A DNA stretch of 64,000 nt from Arcuatula senhousia (lineage: Eukaryota; Mollusca; Bivalvia; Mytilida; Mytilidae): NCBI GenBank assembly GCA_963971305.1, contig OZ020307.1, positions 6,585,501 to 6,649,500 on the forward strand. Reading direction: 5' to 3'. Positions 23,215 to 36,800 of the stretch are shown piece by piece; positions within the stretch are counted from its first letter, which is position 1, and each line of letters opens with the position of its first letter. The notes under the pieces are model-generated. The model was not told the DNA's origin. It worked only from the letters and a program-made list of their open reading frames with translations, and did no database searches. Made by a program: the position numbers and the translations under genes.

Positions 23215-24735
23215 ATGACTAAGGTTAAAGTTTTGGTTCAGGTCCATATCTCAGCAATTGCAAGTGGTAGAGGTATGGTATTGGGTCAGTAGGTATATCT
23301 TTGATAGTACCCAACATCCATTCCAGAATTAGGTCACCTTGACCAACATATTAATGTGAAGGAGTGAGGGGATTATCTGTTGTTATCTTTGCTGCATCAT
23401 AAAATAAAAGCTCTTTTATATTTTTATGGCTGGACCACTAATGTTGATCGGATGTTTTACCCTTATTTGTCCCTAACACTTTGGTTAAATTCTTGGTTAA
23501 GGCCCGGATAGTAGATGTTAGGGGTCAATGATGTTTCCCCACTAGATGGGTATTGGGTAGTTCTACACCACCAACTAGAAATTAGGTCATAGTGACCTAT
23601 ATTTTATGCATGAAGAACTTTGGTTAAGTTCCTAGTTTAGGTCCGCAACTTGGATACTAGATGTTGGGGATCAATGATATTTCACCACTAGATGTGACAC
23701 CACCCACTAGAATGAAGGTCAGTATGACCTATATTTTCCACATGAATGAATTTGGATAAGTTCTTGGTTGAGGTCCAAAACTAGATGTTGGGAGTTAATG
23801 ATATTTCACCACTAGATGTTTGGGGTCAATGATATTTATGTCTCCCCCCACTTTTGTGGGGAGAAATATTGTTTTTGTAGTGTCCATCCGTCCGTCTGTC
23901 TGTCCGTCACAAAGTTTGTCAGCGCAACTCCTCTAAAACTACTGAACCAAATTCAACGAAACTTGGTACCTAGGAAGGACATCATATGTAGTTGTGCATA
24001 TTACCAGGAAGTTTTGATCCTCAAATTTTTGTGGGAGTTATGGCCCTTAATTTGCTGAAAATCCTCTCTTATCATCTTGTCAGCACAACTCCTCTGAAAC
24101 TACTGAACCGAATTCAATGAAACTTGGTTTATAGGAAGGACACTATATGTAGTTGTGCATATAACCAGGAAATTTTGATCCTCCAATTTTTGTGGGAGTT
24201 ATGGCCATTTGAACTTAGGAATTTGCTGAAAATCCTTATTTTTCATCTTGTCAGCACAACTCCTCTTAAACTACAGAACCAAATTCAATGAAACTTGGTA
24301 TGTAGGAAGGACATCATATATAGTTGTGCATATTACCAAGAAATTTTGATCCTCAAGTTAATGTGTGAGTTATGGCCCTTTGAACTTAGAAATTTGCTAA
24401 ATATCTTGTCAGCGCAACTACTCTAAAACAACTAAACCATCACCACTAGATGTGTCTTGGGTAACATGACATCAATCAATAGAAATTGGGTCACTGTGAC
24501 CTATATTTTATGCATGAACGACTTTGGTTAAGTTCTTGGTTAAGGTCCATATCTCAGATACATGTACTACATTTTAGGGGTCAATGATATTTCTCTACTA
24601 GACGAGTCCTGGTAACACAAAACCACCCACAAGAAATTAAGTCACTGCCACCTATATTTTAGGCATTAAAACTTTAGATTAATTTCTTGTTAATGGTCAA
24701 TATCCCGGGTAAAACATATTGGGGGTCAATAATAT
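23215..24735. repeat. tandem-type repeat (GACCTATATTTTATGCATGA monomers)
   Basis: Degenerate ~150-bp units with GGTTAAGTTCTTGGTTAAGGTCC, GATATTTCACCACTAGATG and GTCACTGTGACCTATATTTT. Interrupted by an HpD element at 23836-24438. No coding potential. Confidence 0.6.
23836..24438 (+). mobile_element. HpD element (GTCTCCCC family), 3' truncated
   Basis: 5' hairpin TGTCTCCCCCCACTTT / GTGGGGAGA, then CCATCCGTCCGTCTGTCTGT and four ~165-bp monomers (marker GTCAGCGCAACTCCTCT, GTCAGCACAACTCCTCT). No 3' inverted terminus is seen; sequence returns to the host repeat at CACCACTAGATGTG. Confidence 0.65.
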
Positions 24736-24906
24736 TCCAAGAACAGGAGTGCCATTCTGTGGCTATAGACACTTCTCTAAATGCTTATACATACAAGTTT
24801 TGTATTCTGCATAATTTCTTCAATTTCTAAATAGGGGTATGTATGTTGTCCTATAAAATTACCAGAATTGTATGTGGTTGTAACTAAGCTTCATTGATCT
24901 TTCATT

Positions 24907-25135
24907 TTTAGCTCACCTGGAACGAAGGTCCATGTGAGCTATTGCCATCTTTTTGGCGTACATGGTTGTCTGTCATCTTAACATTTTTTTTTTTAAATCT
25001 TCTCTGAAACTTGGTATATTGGTCCTTAAGGTGTTTTTCCCTTATAGAATGAAAACTATTGCAGATAGAGAAAAGTTTGCTTGCTTTAACCTTCAGCTAA
25101 ATAAGCTCTACATTCATCAGAAAGGCTTTAAATGA
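24907..25135 (+). repeat. HpA 5' fragment
   Basis: TTAGCTCACCTGGAACGAAG / GGTCCATGTGAGCT hairpin, then one partial monomer (GAATGAAAACTATTGCAGAT). The rest is missing. 25140-25500 is AT-rich with nothing recognised. Confidence 0.6.
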
Positions 25136-25526
25136 AAGGTCAATAGAAATACTTAAAATTTGGCAAAGGCTAAGTAGATAAAACTCAGATTTTGGATCAT
25201 CCATCCTTCCATCCAAAATTGTTTTCTGAAGCATTATTTTCGAGTGCCATGATAGAATTTCATGAAATTTATGAAGTTAAGAAGCCTATTGAATAAAGGC
25301 TCAATAGGTCAAAGGTCAAGGTCACACAAAAATTTGACAATAAAACTAATGCCAAACCAATAGTTTTAAATCGGATGTGGAGTAGTAGGTCTGTGGTAAT
25401 AAGAAATACTATGCTGGTCCTGGATATCCAACTTATCATGCAGTGACATGTTAACTGATTAAATAAGACAATGCAGAATTATTTACAATGGTCACATAGA
25501 AAACACAAAGCTTAGTAAATGATAAC

Positions 25527-25532
25527 TTTATT
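25527..25532 (-). terminator. possible distal polyadenylation signal of MARCHF gene
   Basis: AATAAA on the - strand in front of a long AT-rich, partly non-repetitive stretch. Using it would give a ~5.3-kb 3' UTR. Weak on its own; a nearer AATAAA lies at 30544-30549. Confidence 0.25.
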
Positions 25533-25700
25533 TTACAAACAATATACATTATACAATATTCCAACAACTCATTAACATGACTGTAGATAACAAAAAACAA
25601 CAGCAAACAGAAATAAATTATGTCATATATTATTTATATCTTTTCATTGAAACATCGAAGATATAATCTATTGTTAGTGTTATATTTGTGTTCTATTCAA

Positions 25701-26791
25701 ACAATAGTTGACGCTTAAGTATGTCTTGCCTGTTGGCACCATCGCAGAACTCATTGAAGGGCCAGCTGGGCCTTCAGAAAAGTTAAGGTCAAGGTCATGT
25801 GACAGAAGACAGAATTCCATTTAACCATCACAAAAATGTCTGAAGTGTGTTTTAGATACCATAATCATTGAGAAACAATGAAAAAAGACCAACATTCACT
25901 AAGTCATTCAACCATAAAAATGTGGTCAAGGTCACATTAAAATGTGACATCAGTTGTGTATACCATAATCCCCAAATATCAGATGCCTATACTTTTCACT
26001 TAACTCATTTTCCAACCAAAAATCATCTTAGTTCACAAAGTCACTGAACTTTGAAAATGGGGTCAGGGTCACAAAACATGGTGTCAGTTGTGTAGACCAA
26101 AACCCCAAATGTCTGTATACCAAATATCAAGCGCCTAGCTATTATACTTTTAACTTATTTTCCACAAACGTTCAAATTGTCCCAAAAATTATCTAAGTCC
26201 ACAGATTCACTTAACCATGAAAATTGTGTCAAGGTCAGAGGATATGGTGTCAGATGAATAGACCATTACTGGAGGTGTCTGTATACCAGATATCAGATGC
26301 CTAGCTATTATACTTTTCACTTAATTCATTTTCCACAAAAGTCTTACAAAGATGTTTTTTGGCCCCAAAAATCATCTAAGTCCACAGAGTCACTGAACCA
26401 TGAAAATGGGGTCAGGGTCAAAGGGCATGGGGCTAGTTGCATATACCATAACTCTAGGTGTCTGTATACCAGATATGTGATGCCTAGCTATTATAAATTT
26501 TCACTTAATTCATTTTCCACAAAAGTCTTACAAAGGGGTTTTTGGCCTGAGAAAACATCTTAGTTTACAGAGTCGCTGAACCATGAAATTGAGGTCAGGG
26601 TCAAACAGCATAGTACCAGTTGCGTAGACCATAACCCCAACTGTCTGTATACCAAATATCAGTTGCCTAGCTATTATACTTTTCTTGTAATTCATTTTCC
26701 ACAAAAGTCTTATAAAAAAGTTTACTCTGCCGCCGGAAAGTAATACTTATGTCTCGCCTTCAGCGACTTAAGTCCCAGGCGAGACAAAAAT
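25701..26791 (-). mobile_element. HpE element (TCTCGCCTG family)
   Basis: Read on the - strand it begins TTTTTGTCTCGCCTGGGAC and ends near GGCAAGACATACTTAAGC. Tandem monomers of ~170-185 bp share ATGCCTAGCTATTATACTTT and GGTCAGGGTCA. No ORF of note. Confidence 0.65.
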
Positions 26792-28601
26792 CATTATTTC
26801 ACTGAATAAGGAATTGTAGATGTATCATGTCAACATAACACATCCACTGGAAAGACTTGTAATAAAAACTTAACTTAAACAAAACATTTAATCAAATAAT
26901 TTTTTTTGCCCCTTTCAAATAAATAGTAAAAATCTTTCTATATTCCAACGTCTTTTTCATTTGTTTTAAATACATTTGAAAATATATTTTAATTTTTTTT
27001 TTTAAATTGGAAAATCAATCCCAGGCTGGTTGAATCTCTATTCCTGCCAGACAACATCGGTAAACTTCTGACCCTTAAATGATGCCCTTGGACTAAAAAA
27101 CAAAGCTATATTTATGGTGATCACAAGTTGAAGAATCCTAAGGAATGACCAAAATCAATACAAAATCTTATTTGTTCAAAGTAACCTTGATAGATAAATA
27201 AGAAGTAACTTCAAACAGAATTAATATTTTTACCTGTTTAAAAAGTCAACAATATTGAGACAGCTCTCTCATAAATCTACTGTAATAAATATAAACATTT
27301 GTAATTTATAGCCAATACATTTTTATTACACAACCTGAATTTAGTTCTACAGGATCAATGTTAGTAAATAAATTCCTGATTATAATGTATTTATTAATGG
27401 ATAAAAGTTATCAATAATTTTTTTTTCATTTGTAATGATTATACTGTTTTTTTATCCTTCATAAAAAAAAGTTTGACAAATCAATGAGGCTTATGCAAGG
27501 GTACCCTCAAGTTGCAATGTAGCTTTAAGTTCAATTTTAAGACACAATTTCAATGTGGTTGCAGATCATTTTAAATCAATTTTAATGGTAGGTTGTTATT
27601 TTTTATCAAAAATAGCCTTTAAGTTGCCCCTAAATAGCCTCCATGTCACAGGTTGTTTTGCTCCATTAATGACCCAGTAGAAACCCTTTCCTCGCTCTTT
27701 GACAAATTGATATACATAAAATGATCTGTTACTTTTTCTGTCTATAATTTCATCTTTTAAGAGATAACTACATGTATATGCATTTACAGAATGTAAAAGA
27801 AATGAGTCTTAATGAGACAAATTACAAAGGTAAACCTGGAGCATATGTTGTTGATAAGCAGTCTTTATAATCTATTATTACAAAAGCACTATATATCAGA
27901 ATAACTTCTATATTTAGAAATTAGGTAGAGTAAAATCATTACAAAAGTTACACAAAGTGCCATTGAGTAACTTTACTTCTTTAAAGCACTTAATAGGTAA
28001 GGGAATAACATGAGTAATAAACAAAGTTAATTCTGGCTCACTGTCCTCTTCTACACTTTAACTTCAATTCTATAATGCCAATACAACACCCAAGAAAAAT
28101 CATATTATTTCCTCTCCAGGTAGGAAAACAGGTTGGTTTTTCCCCCTATTACCCTGACAGAAGTACTTTTACCATATCACAATAATTAGCAGCATTCAGA
28201 TGATCAATAATGAAAAGAAATCACTGTGTTAACTAACATTAAATACAGATTCTACAATGTCTAAATTATGATCTATGCATGGTATATGTCTTCCAGGAAT
28301 TATAAATGAAGTGCATGGTTCATGTAGCATATGGCTTTATCTACACTATGTGTACAGTGTTATTTCATATAAATGAGAAAAAAAATCTTTGAATAAAAAA
28401 AATTAGCACCCTTTTAAAGAAAAAAACCCATCTACATAACAAATGGGTCTCAAAGAAATGGTCACCTCATAAAAACATTTGAACTTTTTCCTTTTACTCA
28501 AAGTTGTTAATTTTATGCCAGTGTTTATTTTATTCAATCTTACAGTTTGGATAAATTCATTTAAATGTAGAGGTTAACAGGAACATGTTGAACATGCAAA
28601 C
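26792..28601. other. AT-rich stretch without recognised gene
   Basis: Low-GC sequence with poly-T/A runs; nothing coding or repetitive stood out. It could be part of a long MARCHF 3' UTR if the distal poly(A) site is used. Confidence 0.3.
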
Positions 28602-29534
28602 AATAAAAAGCTACGCGGAGCGCAGCTTGATGTTGAACCCTGTACATTGGAGGCCCAATATGGATAGTCTATTGTTTTGGTCACATGCAGCCCATGGTGG
28701 ACTTACAAAGCTTTTTTACACATGCAACCTATGGTGGACTTTAAAATGCATATTTGACACATATATATTTACAATAATATTTAATAGAAAAAATTTATTT
28801 CTATATTCATTGACATTTTTGACACGATTAAGCCCCTTTTGGCCCTTTTTTAAAAAAAGGTTAGGACCAGAAAATGCAATAAAAAGCTTCCTTCAGTGTA
28901 TATAATCATCATATTTAAACTTCATAACAATTGGCTGGCCCACTACAGCTAAATTTTTTGTGTAAAACCATTTGCCTTGACCAACTTTTAAAAATGGTGT
29001 TTTTTGCCCCTTCGACCCCTTATATCTCAAAAACAGTAAGAGATTTTTCAAATCTGATTGGAAAGTGCAGGCAGGGAATTTCACAAGGATTCCAATGAAA
29101 AAAAGATTTTGAAAATCGGACCACAAATAAAATAGTTGATTTTTTGGGTGTGGCCCGTCTTTGGCCCCCTGTAGCAATGTAACGGTTCAATATACATCAA
29201 AACCATTGACACATTTTGTTGACAGAATTTAATAAGGAATTCAATAAAAAAAGAATTTTCAAAATCAAATGAATAATAAACATTCTACAACAGTTTTGTC
29301 GATACACCCGTTTTAGCCCCTTTTGGCCCTTTTTTCCAAAACGGTAAGGGCCACCAACCCCAAATACATTAGGAACCTTCCTCTAGTGGTTACAAACATC
29401 ATATAAAAATTTCATAACAATTGGTCATTATTTACTCAAGTTATCGCACGGAAACCAAATGTCCCCAGACGACGACAACAACGACGACAGCATCATACCA
29501 TTATACGTCCGCAATTTTTTTGCGGTCGTATAAA
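28602..29534 (-). mobile_element. HpB element, near complete
   Basis: It begins (+ strand) AATAAAAAGCTACGCGGAGC, the HpB 3' hairpin, and ends at CGCAATTTTTTTGCGGTCGT, the 5' hairpin. The tail monomers near 28680-28740 read CCCATGGTGGACTTACAAAG and CCTATGGTGGACTTTAAAAT. The interior has the TTAGCCCCTTTTGGCCC phrase. Confidence 0.75.
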
Positions 29535-30801
29535 AAACCGGAAAACAAAGTTATACATGTAGTAAAACATCTGTTAAATAATCAAACATTTTAAGCCACT
29601 ATTTTTCTAGATGATACCCCTAATAAGCAATCTTTAAGTATGGAAGTAAAAAGTGTGAAACTCAAAAATATAAAAGAAAGGTTGGTATTATTGTTATACT
29701 AAATGTTTGGTACCATATTCAATGGAGCTACAAATGTGCATAAAATGTGGGACTTCAAGTAAGCTAATATGTTACTAAATATTCATTTCATTTAAAAAAA
29801 AAATAATGCACTGCTTAACTACATACAGTATCATTATCATGAAAAAAGGTCAGCATTGAAAGTCAGTTAAAGTTCATTAAATTAAAGCTGCATATAAAAT
29901 GTTAAGGCATTTCTTCTGTTTGAATGTACTGAAAACAAGTTTAAAATATGGACGGAAAATAAAAAAGCAGACAATAACGCTTATATTTTAGCACGATAAT
30001 AAAAACCGTGAATACAGTACTTTTTTACCCTGACAAAATAACAAAAAATTCTGTTGATATCTATAACAGTAGTCTTTTATAGCAATTTCTACATTTGATC
30101 TCTAATTCTTTACAGCTGGATCAGGTGTGCAAATCATCTTCTGTATAAAACCAGACCAGCACTCCTTGCTTATAAAGCTTACTTCACATTCTATTTATGA
30201 GATTCTGACAAAAGGATATAATTACCAGCAGACAACTTATATCATTTACCTTTTGTAAAACTACACATTAAATAGACCCACTCAGAGATTGAACAATTAT
30301 TTTCCCTGCAACTTCAAAATAAGTGGCAGATATTCTATTTGTTAATAATAACTGTTGACAGATTCATTTCAAAAAGCAGGAAGCATAGCAAAAATGGGTT
30401 GATATTTCTGTATTTTCTAGCAAAGGAAAAGACAGATGTTCAAAACTTATGTTATTTCAATGGCCAAGTAATTAAATTTGGTCCTCCAATTCTCATGAAA
30501 AAATAAAATGGAGTTTTCCTTTGAAGATTATGTCACCTGCAATTTTATTTGCTTAACTAGGCAAGAAGCTAAACTACTGCAAGATGAAACTTTATATCAA
30601 ATTTAATGCATACTTAAAAAAGAGAAAATCAGTGGAGAGAAATATGACAGCAATAATACAAGAAAATAGTGACCCCAATGTGTTGCTTTTACATTAATGC
30701 AGTTTAAAGATGGGAAATAAATAGCACTAAATTTGATCAGTATATATATAATAAGGCATTTTCCACCTGACATAAAATATGTGGATTTTACAACAAGTTT
30801 A
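29535..30801. other. AT-rich stretch, likely MARCHF 3' UTR at its right end
   Basis: No ORF or repeat recognised. AATAAA on the - strand at 30544-30549 would give a 3' UTR of about 280 nt after the stop at 30802-30804. Confidence 0.35.
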
Positions 30802-33800
30802 TCACAGGGAATCAATGTCAAAGCCAAAGTTACTGACTCCATGGTCTTCGTCTGGGATTTTCTTCTTGATCACAGCTAGTTCTATAAATTTAATGCGTTC
30901 TTCCTCTGTCACACTCTCAATGTGTATAATCCTGTTATATGACCGCCACTTTTGGCAATACCTTAAGTACATTTTACACTGAACATACATAAAAACTAGA
31001 CCCCCAAAAAATCCAATGGCCACAACAATTAATTTGGTCCAGAACGGCCAGTTGAGTGCTCCCATTTCCACCTCCTCTGTGGTTCTGTCTATTAAGACAT
31101 AGAGGGACCAGATGACACAGGTGATGGCAATGATGTGGAATGTGACAGAACACGTGATCTTCCTTTTCTCCACGCGGGACATTTGTAGTCTCTCCCACTG
31201 TAATAATACAACAAAGATAAACATTAAGGTGACACAAACCAAAAATCATAATTTAGCTTAACTCATGTACAAAAAATTTATATTAATGTATAAATATTTT
31301 CTAGCTACATGTATCAAATAAGAAGTACATGTTATTATATACACCTGGAAAAAAGTTAAGCACCCCTAGACTTTTTATGCTTTTCGATGATTTGAAATAA
31401 TTTCTAATTTTCATGAGTTTTGCCAGTTTTAATTCTTTAATATGTGACTGGAAGGATGTTAGCTTTCGATTAAAAGGACATTTTACCTTAAAAAGCGGGA
31501 GATAACTCTTTAGCAAACAAGACGCCAAACGGGTAGTAAAAAAAACAAGGATTTCAGCAGTCATTCGTGCTAAAGGTGGACAAACTCGAAATTAACTCTT
31601 TGACGATACAGTATCAATCTTTTGATTATGATTTACCTTTTCGAGTGTGATTTGACAATTAATTAAAAGTTTCGAGCTTCAGGGGACCATACTTTTCGGA
31701 GACCATGTTTATGTACAAAAGCGATCTTTTTGCCATATGTCTTGTTATGTAAATAAACGATGTCTTTTTGTTTGTCACAAACATGTTAAATTGTGCTTAA
31801 CAGTGCATATTTTAGTTTGCAATAAAAATTTACAATGACTATTTGTTAAATAATGGTTAAAAAGTGTTTTGAAAATCTATGATTTAAAAAAATCATGGGG
31901 GTGCTCAACTTTTTTCCAGGTGTACATTAAAGAACAAAAGGCTCCCGAGAGCCTGAATCACTCACCTGAACTACACAGAAACATATATTTGTAGATATTA
32001 TTGTGCTTAACCATATGCAATTTAAATTTCTAATAAGTGCAAATTTGGCAAAAATTAGGAAAAAGAACAATAACTCCCACATCAGCAGTCAGATCTTTTC
32101 CGAAATTTCAGGACAGGTAAATCTTAATATGCTGATCACTTTTGATTCTTGCACAATTTTGATATCTGAAACCATTTTTGAGTTATTAGCAAAAAAATGC
32201 TATTTACACCCAAGTTCTATTTTTAGCCATGGTGGCCATGTTTTTTCACCAATCAAAAATCTGATTGATAGAGTAGTAGCATATAAGCTATTAAACAACT
32301 GTGCCAAGTTAAGATGCAGTTGGTCTTACCGTGTCAGACAAGTTAATCTTTGAAATTCAGGGGAAAAGTAATGAAAAATTGTAAATTTTGTTGTTTTAAG
32401 GATAATAACTCCTAAAAGAAATGGTCCTACAGCTTTGACCTAAATACATCAAATGTAGATCTTAATGTGCTTAATCATATGCAATTTGAGTTTTTGAAAT
32501 ATCTTGAATAGTTTTCAAGATATAGGGCTAAATAAGTGAAAAAATTTGAAAAAAATCCAAAAAAAGGGCAATAACTACTATGTCGATTGTTGGATCTTTT
32601 TGAAAATTTCAGAGCAGGTAGATCTTGAGATGCTGATCACTTTTGTCTCCCATCAGAATTTTGATATCTGAAACTATTTTTGAGTAATTAGCAAAAAACT
32701 GCAATTTACCTCATGTTCTATTTTTAGCCATGGCAGCCATATTTTTTGACGAATCAAAAATCCGAACAATAGAATTGTAGCATTTATGCTATTAAACAAC
32801 TGTGCCAAGTTTGGTTGAAGTTGGATTTATGGTGTCAGACAAGTTAATCTTTGAAATTCAGGGGAAAAGTAATGAACAAGAGGCTCCCAGGAGCCTGAAT
32901 CGCTCACCTGACATATGTGCCTGAAGTAAAGGTTATAAGGCAAAATCGATTTAACGTTGAAAGGGTCATAAGATTAATAAGGGGGTCATCTGACAATATG
33001 GTGGATCTAAAGGTGCTGATCACTTTTGTTCTCAATCAAAATCTAAAAATCTGTCACCCTTTTTGAGTTTTTTGCAAAAAAATGCAGTTTAACCTAATGT
33101 TCTATTTTTAGCCACAGGGGCCATATTTTACAACCAATCAAAAATCCCCACAACAGTTCTATACACCTAATAATAATAAACAATAATACTAAGTTTGGTT
33201 CCATTTGGACTTAAAGTGTCAGATGAGTTAACATTTTCAATATAAGGAAATGCAGTTAAAATGCTCAATTTTGACGTTCCAAGGGCAATAACTCCTCAAA
33301 GGAAAGGTCCTACAACGTTGACCCTATTACATATTTTGTAGATCTTGATGTGCTTAACAATATGCAATTTAAATTTCTCAAATATCTTGTATAGTTTTTA
33401 AGATATTGAGCTAAACAGGTGCAAAATTTGCAAAAAATCCAGAAAAAGGACAATAACTCCTACATGGGTTGTTGGATTTTCTTCAAAATTTCAGAGCTGG
33501 TAGATCTTGAGGTGCTGATCACTTTTGTTCCCAATCAAAATTTTATAATCTGTCACCGTTTTAGAGTTATTTGCAAAAAACTGCCATTTACCTCTATGTT
33601 CTATTTTTAGCCACAGCGGCCATGTTTTACAACCAATCAAAAATCCCCACATCAGTTCTATACAGCTAATGCTAATAAACAACTATACCAAGTTTGGTTC
33701 CAATTGGACTTAAAGTGTCAGAGGAGTTAACGTTTTCAATGTAATGAGGAAATGCTGTTAAAATGCTAAATTTTGACGTTCTAAGGGCAATAACTCCTTA

Positions 33801-36800
33801 ATAAAAGGAAAGGTCCTACAACGTTGACCCTGTTACATATTTTGTAGATCTTGATGTGCTTAACAATATGCAATTTAAATTTCTCAAATATCTAGTATAG
33901 TTTTCAAGATATTGAGCTAAACAGGTGCAAAATTTGCAAAAAAATCCACAAAAAGGGCAATAACTCCTACATGGGTATTTGGATTTTCTTCAAAATTTCA
34001 GGGTAGGTAGATCTTGAGGTGCTGATCACTTTTACCCTATGCCAGAATTTTAATATCTGTAGCCGTTTTTGAGTTATTTGCAAAAAACTGCATTTTACCC
34101 CTATGTTCTATTTTTAGCCATGGCGGCCATGTTTTACAACGAATCAAAAATCCCCACATCAGTTCTAAGCACCGAATGCTAATGAACATCCATACCAAGT
34201 TTGGTTGCAATTGGAACGTTTTAAAAAGTTTACGGACGACGGACGGACGACGGACGCCAAGTGATGACAATAGCTCACATGACCCTTCGGGTCAGGTGAG
34301 CTAAAAATGGTAAATTTTGACCCTTTAAGGGCCACAACTCCTAAAAGAAATGGTTCTACAGCTTTGACCTAATTACATGAAATGTAGATCTTGATGTGCT
34401 TAATCATATGCAATTTGAATTTTTAAAATATTTTGTATAGTTTTCAAGATATAGGGCTAAATAAGAGCAAAATTTTGAAAAAATCCAGAAAAAGGGCAAT
34501 AACTCCTACATCGGTTGTTGGATCTTCTTGAAAATTTCTGGGCAGGTTGATCTTGAGGTGCTGATTACTTTTACCCTCTACCAGAATTTTGATATCTGGT
34601 ACTGTTTTTGAGTTATTAGCAAAAAACTGCAATTTACCCCTATGTTCTATTTTTAGCCATGGCGGCCATGTTTTTTTACGAATCAAAAATCTGAACGATA
34701 GTTTTATACACATAATGCTACTCAACAACTGTACCAAGTTTGGTTGCAATTGGACTTATGGTGTCGGACAAGTTAACGTTTGAAAAATTGTTAACAGACG
34801 ACGACGACGACAGACGACGACGACAACAGACGACGACGGACGCCAAGTGATGGTATAAGCTCCCATGGACCTTCGGTCCAGGTGAGCTAAAAAAGAAAAA
34901 AAACATTGTTGCCATTTCAAAACCATGATACTGTGGATTAAACTAATTTTGTTGGTATCAACAATTTTCTAGGCGCCAACCTCTCTCAAACCTCAAAAAA
35001 GATGTTAGAAAGAATCATTATAAAATTTACACTTTGTTGGAACATTATTTGTGTGGCTTTCCCATGAAAACAACAAACATTGGTACCCCTAGATCACAGC
35101 TAGCACTTGTCTCTATTAATTTAGGGTCACTATCCACGCCGCCTACCCTCTGATATACATGTATCACATGATATATCAGAGGGTAGGCGTGGATAGTAAC
35201 CCCAAATTCATAGAGACAAGTGCCTGTGCCATAGATAGTAATGAAACCGAGAGCCGGTGGTGTAGTGGTTAACACGTCGGGCTACTAACACCAAGGTTCG
35301 TGGTTCGATCCTCGTCCGGGGTGAAAATTTCATGAACCAATTTTCCAACTCTCTCTTGACACCATTTGGGAGGATGGTCTCAAGGAACGACGCTAGGCCT
35401 TGGGAAGGGACGAAAAAAGGTTGTCCCGTGTATGTGGAGAGCAATATACCATGCACGTTAAAGACCCCTTTGTAGAGTTCGATAAGAGTAGGCTCAATGG
35501 GGGCCGCTGCAAAGGCCACACTCGCAAACTGCTAGCTGGAGAGGGATTTACATAAGCATTATAAGCTTGTTGCCCAATCCAGGATAAATAAATATGTTTA
35601 AACATGTTTAAACTAAACCGCTGTAGTAATTAAAATATGGAAAATGAGATTAACATCTTTTTATATTGTACCAAACAGCTTCATTTTCAAGTTATTAAAG
35701 AACTATCAAGTGGCAAACAGACATGTTGATAACATGTCCAAATTGTATATTGTTCCAGGTTTATAGACAGCATAGAGGTAATAGAATTACTCTGGATTCA
35801 TTTATTTTTGTGGGTATCAAATTTTGTGGTCTGATGGAAAAGGATAAGTTCGTGGATTATTAAAATTGTGGTTCTGAAGTCTGCAACATACAGATCAATG
35901 TAATATTTCCTTTTCGTGGGAAATCAAATTTCGTGGGTAGAGCCAACCAACGAAAATTGATACCCCACAAATAATAATGAAACCACAGTACAGACAAAAC
36001 CAATACATGTATATTAGCTTGAATATACTATCAATGCCTTATTTATTTCTATCTGAAGAGGTAAATTGGTCAGACTAATTGTATATTGTCTCATGGTGAC
36101 AAATTTCAAACAATTCCTATCTTTAATATTCTATATACAGTATCTCACTTCAAACAAGAGTCCCCCATCCAAAGGATACTTTATTTAATTATATCTTTAT
36201 GATCAATAGCAACCACAATAACATCAAATTGTCACGATTTTTCTGGGTTTTTTTTGTAGGAATCAATAATTTGCATCAACTCTCTACTAGCTATTGTGAC
36301 AAAAGCATCATGAAGTTAGACAGATGTCCTAAATTATATGTTTGTTACAATCATAATGATATTTACGTCTATTTACTATAAATAAATCAATAAGCAAAAA
36401 AGTGTGTATTAAAAATTTAATCTTTGTTTTTATTTTTTTAAAATTTGCAGGTACATGTGACCTTAATACAATTTCTTTAAAAAAGTCTACTCTGTAAAAA
36501 CTTCAGGTTTTATTGCACTATTTCCTTGTTAATTTTGTTTGCCTGAGAATGTGATCTTATAGAAATGCATCATACAAATTAAACTGTTCTGTTATAAAGT
36601 AAAACGCTAACATTTTAAGTTATTATCATACAAAATGTATCTATTTTCACCAAGCTGCGTTTCCCGTTATTTTTTGTGCTTGCATCTTCTATTTCCAATA
36701 AGTATTGGTAATTTGATCTTTTTATTGTGGTTGACATTATAAACAAGAACATTAATAAAGAAATATGAAACATTTATGATAGACTTACTGTAAACATAAT

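Noticed and set aside
35249..35330. functional tRNA gene
   Set aside because: The tRNA-like part continues into a SINE body and AT-rich tail.
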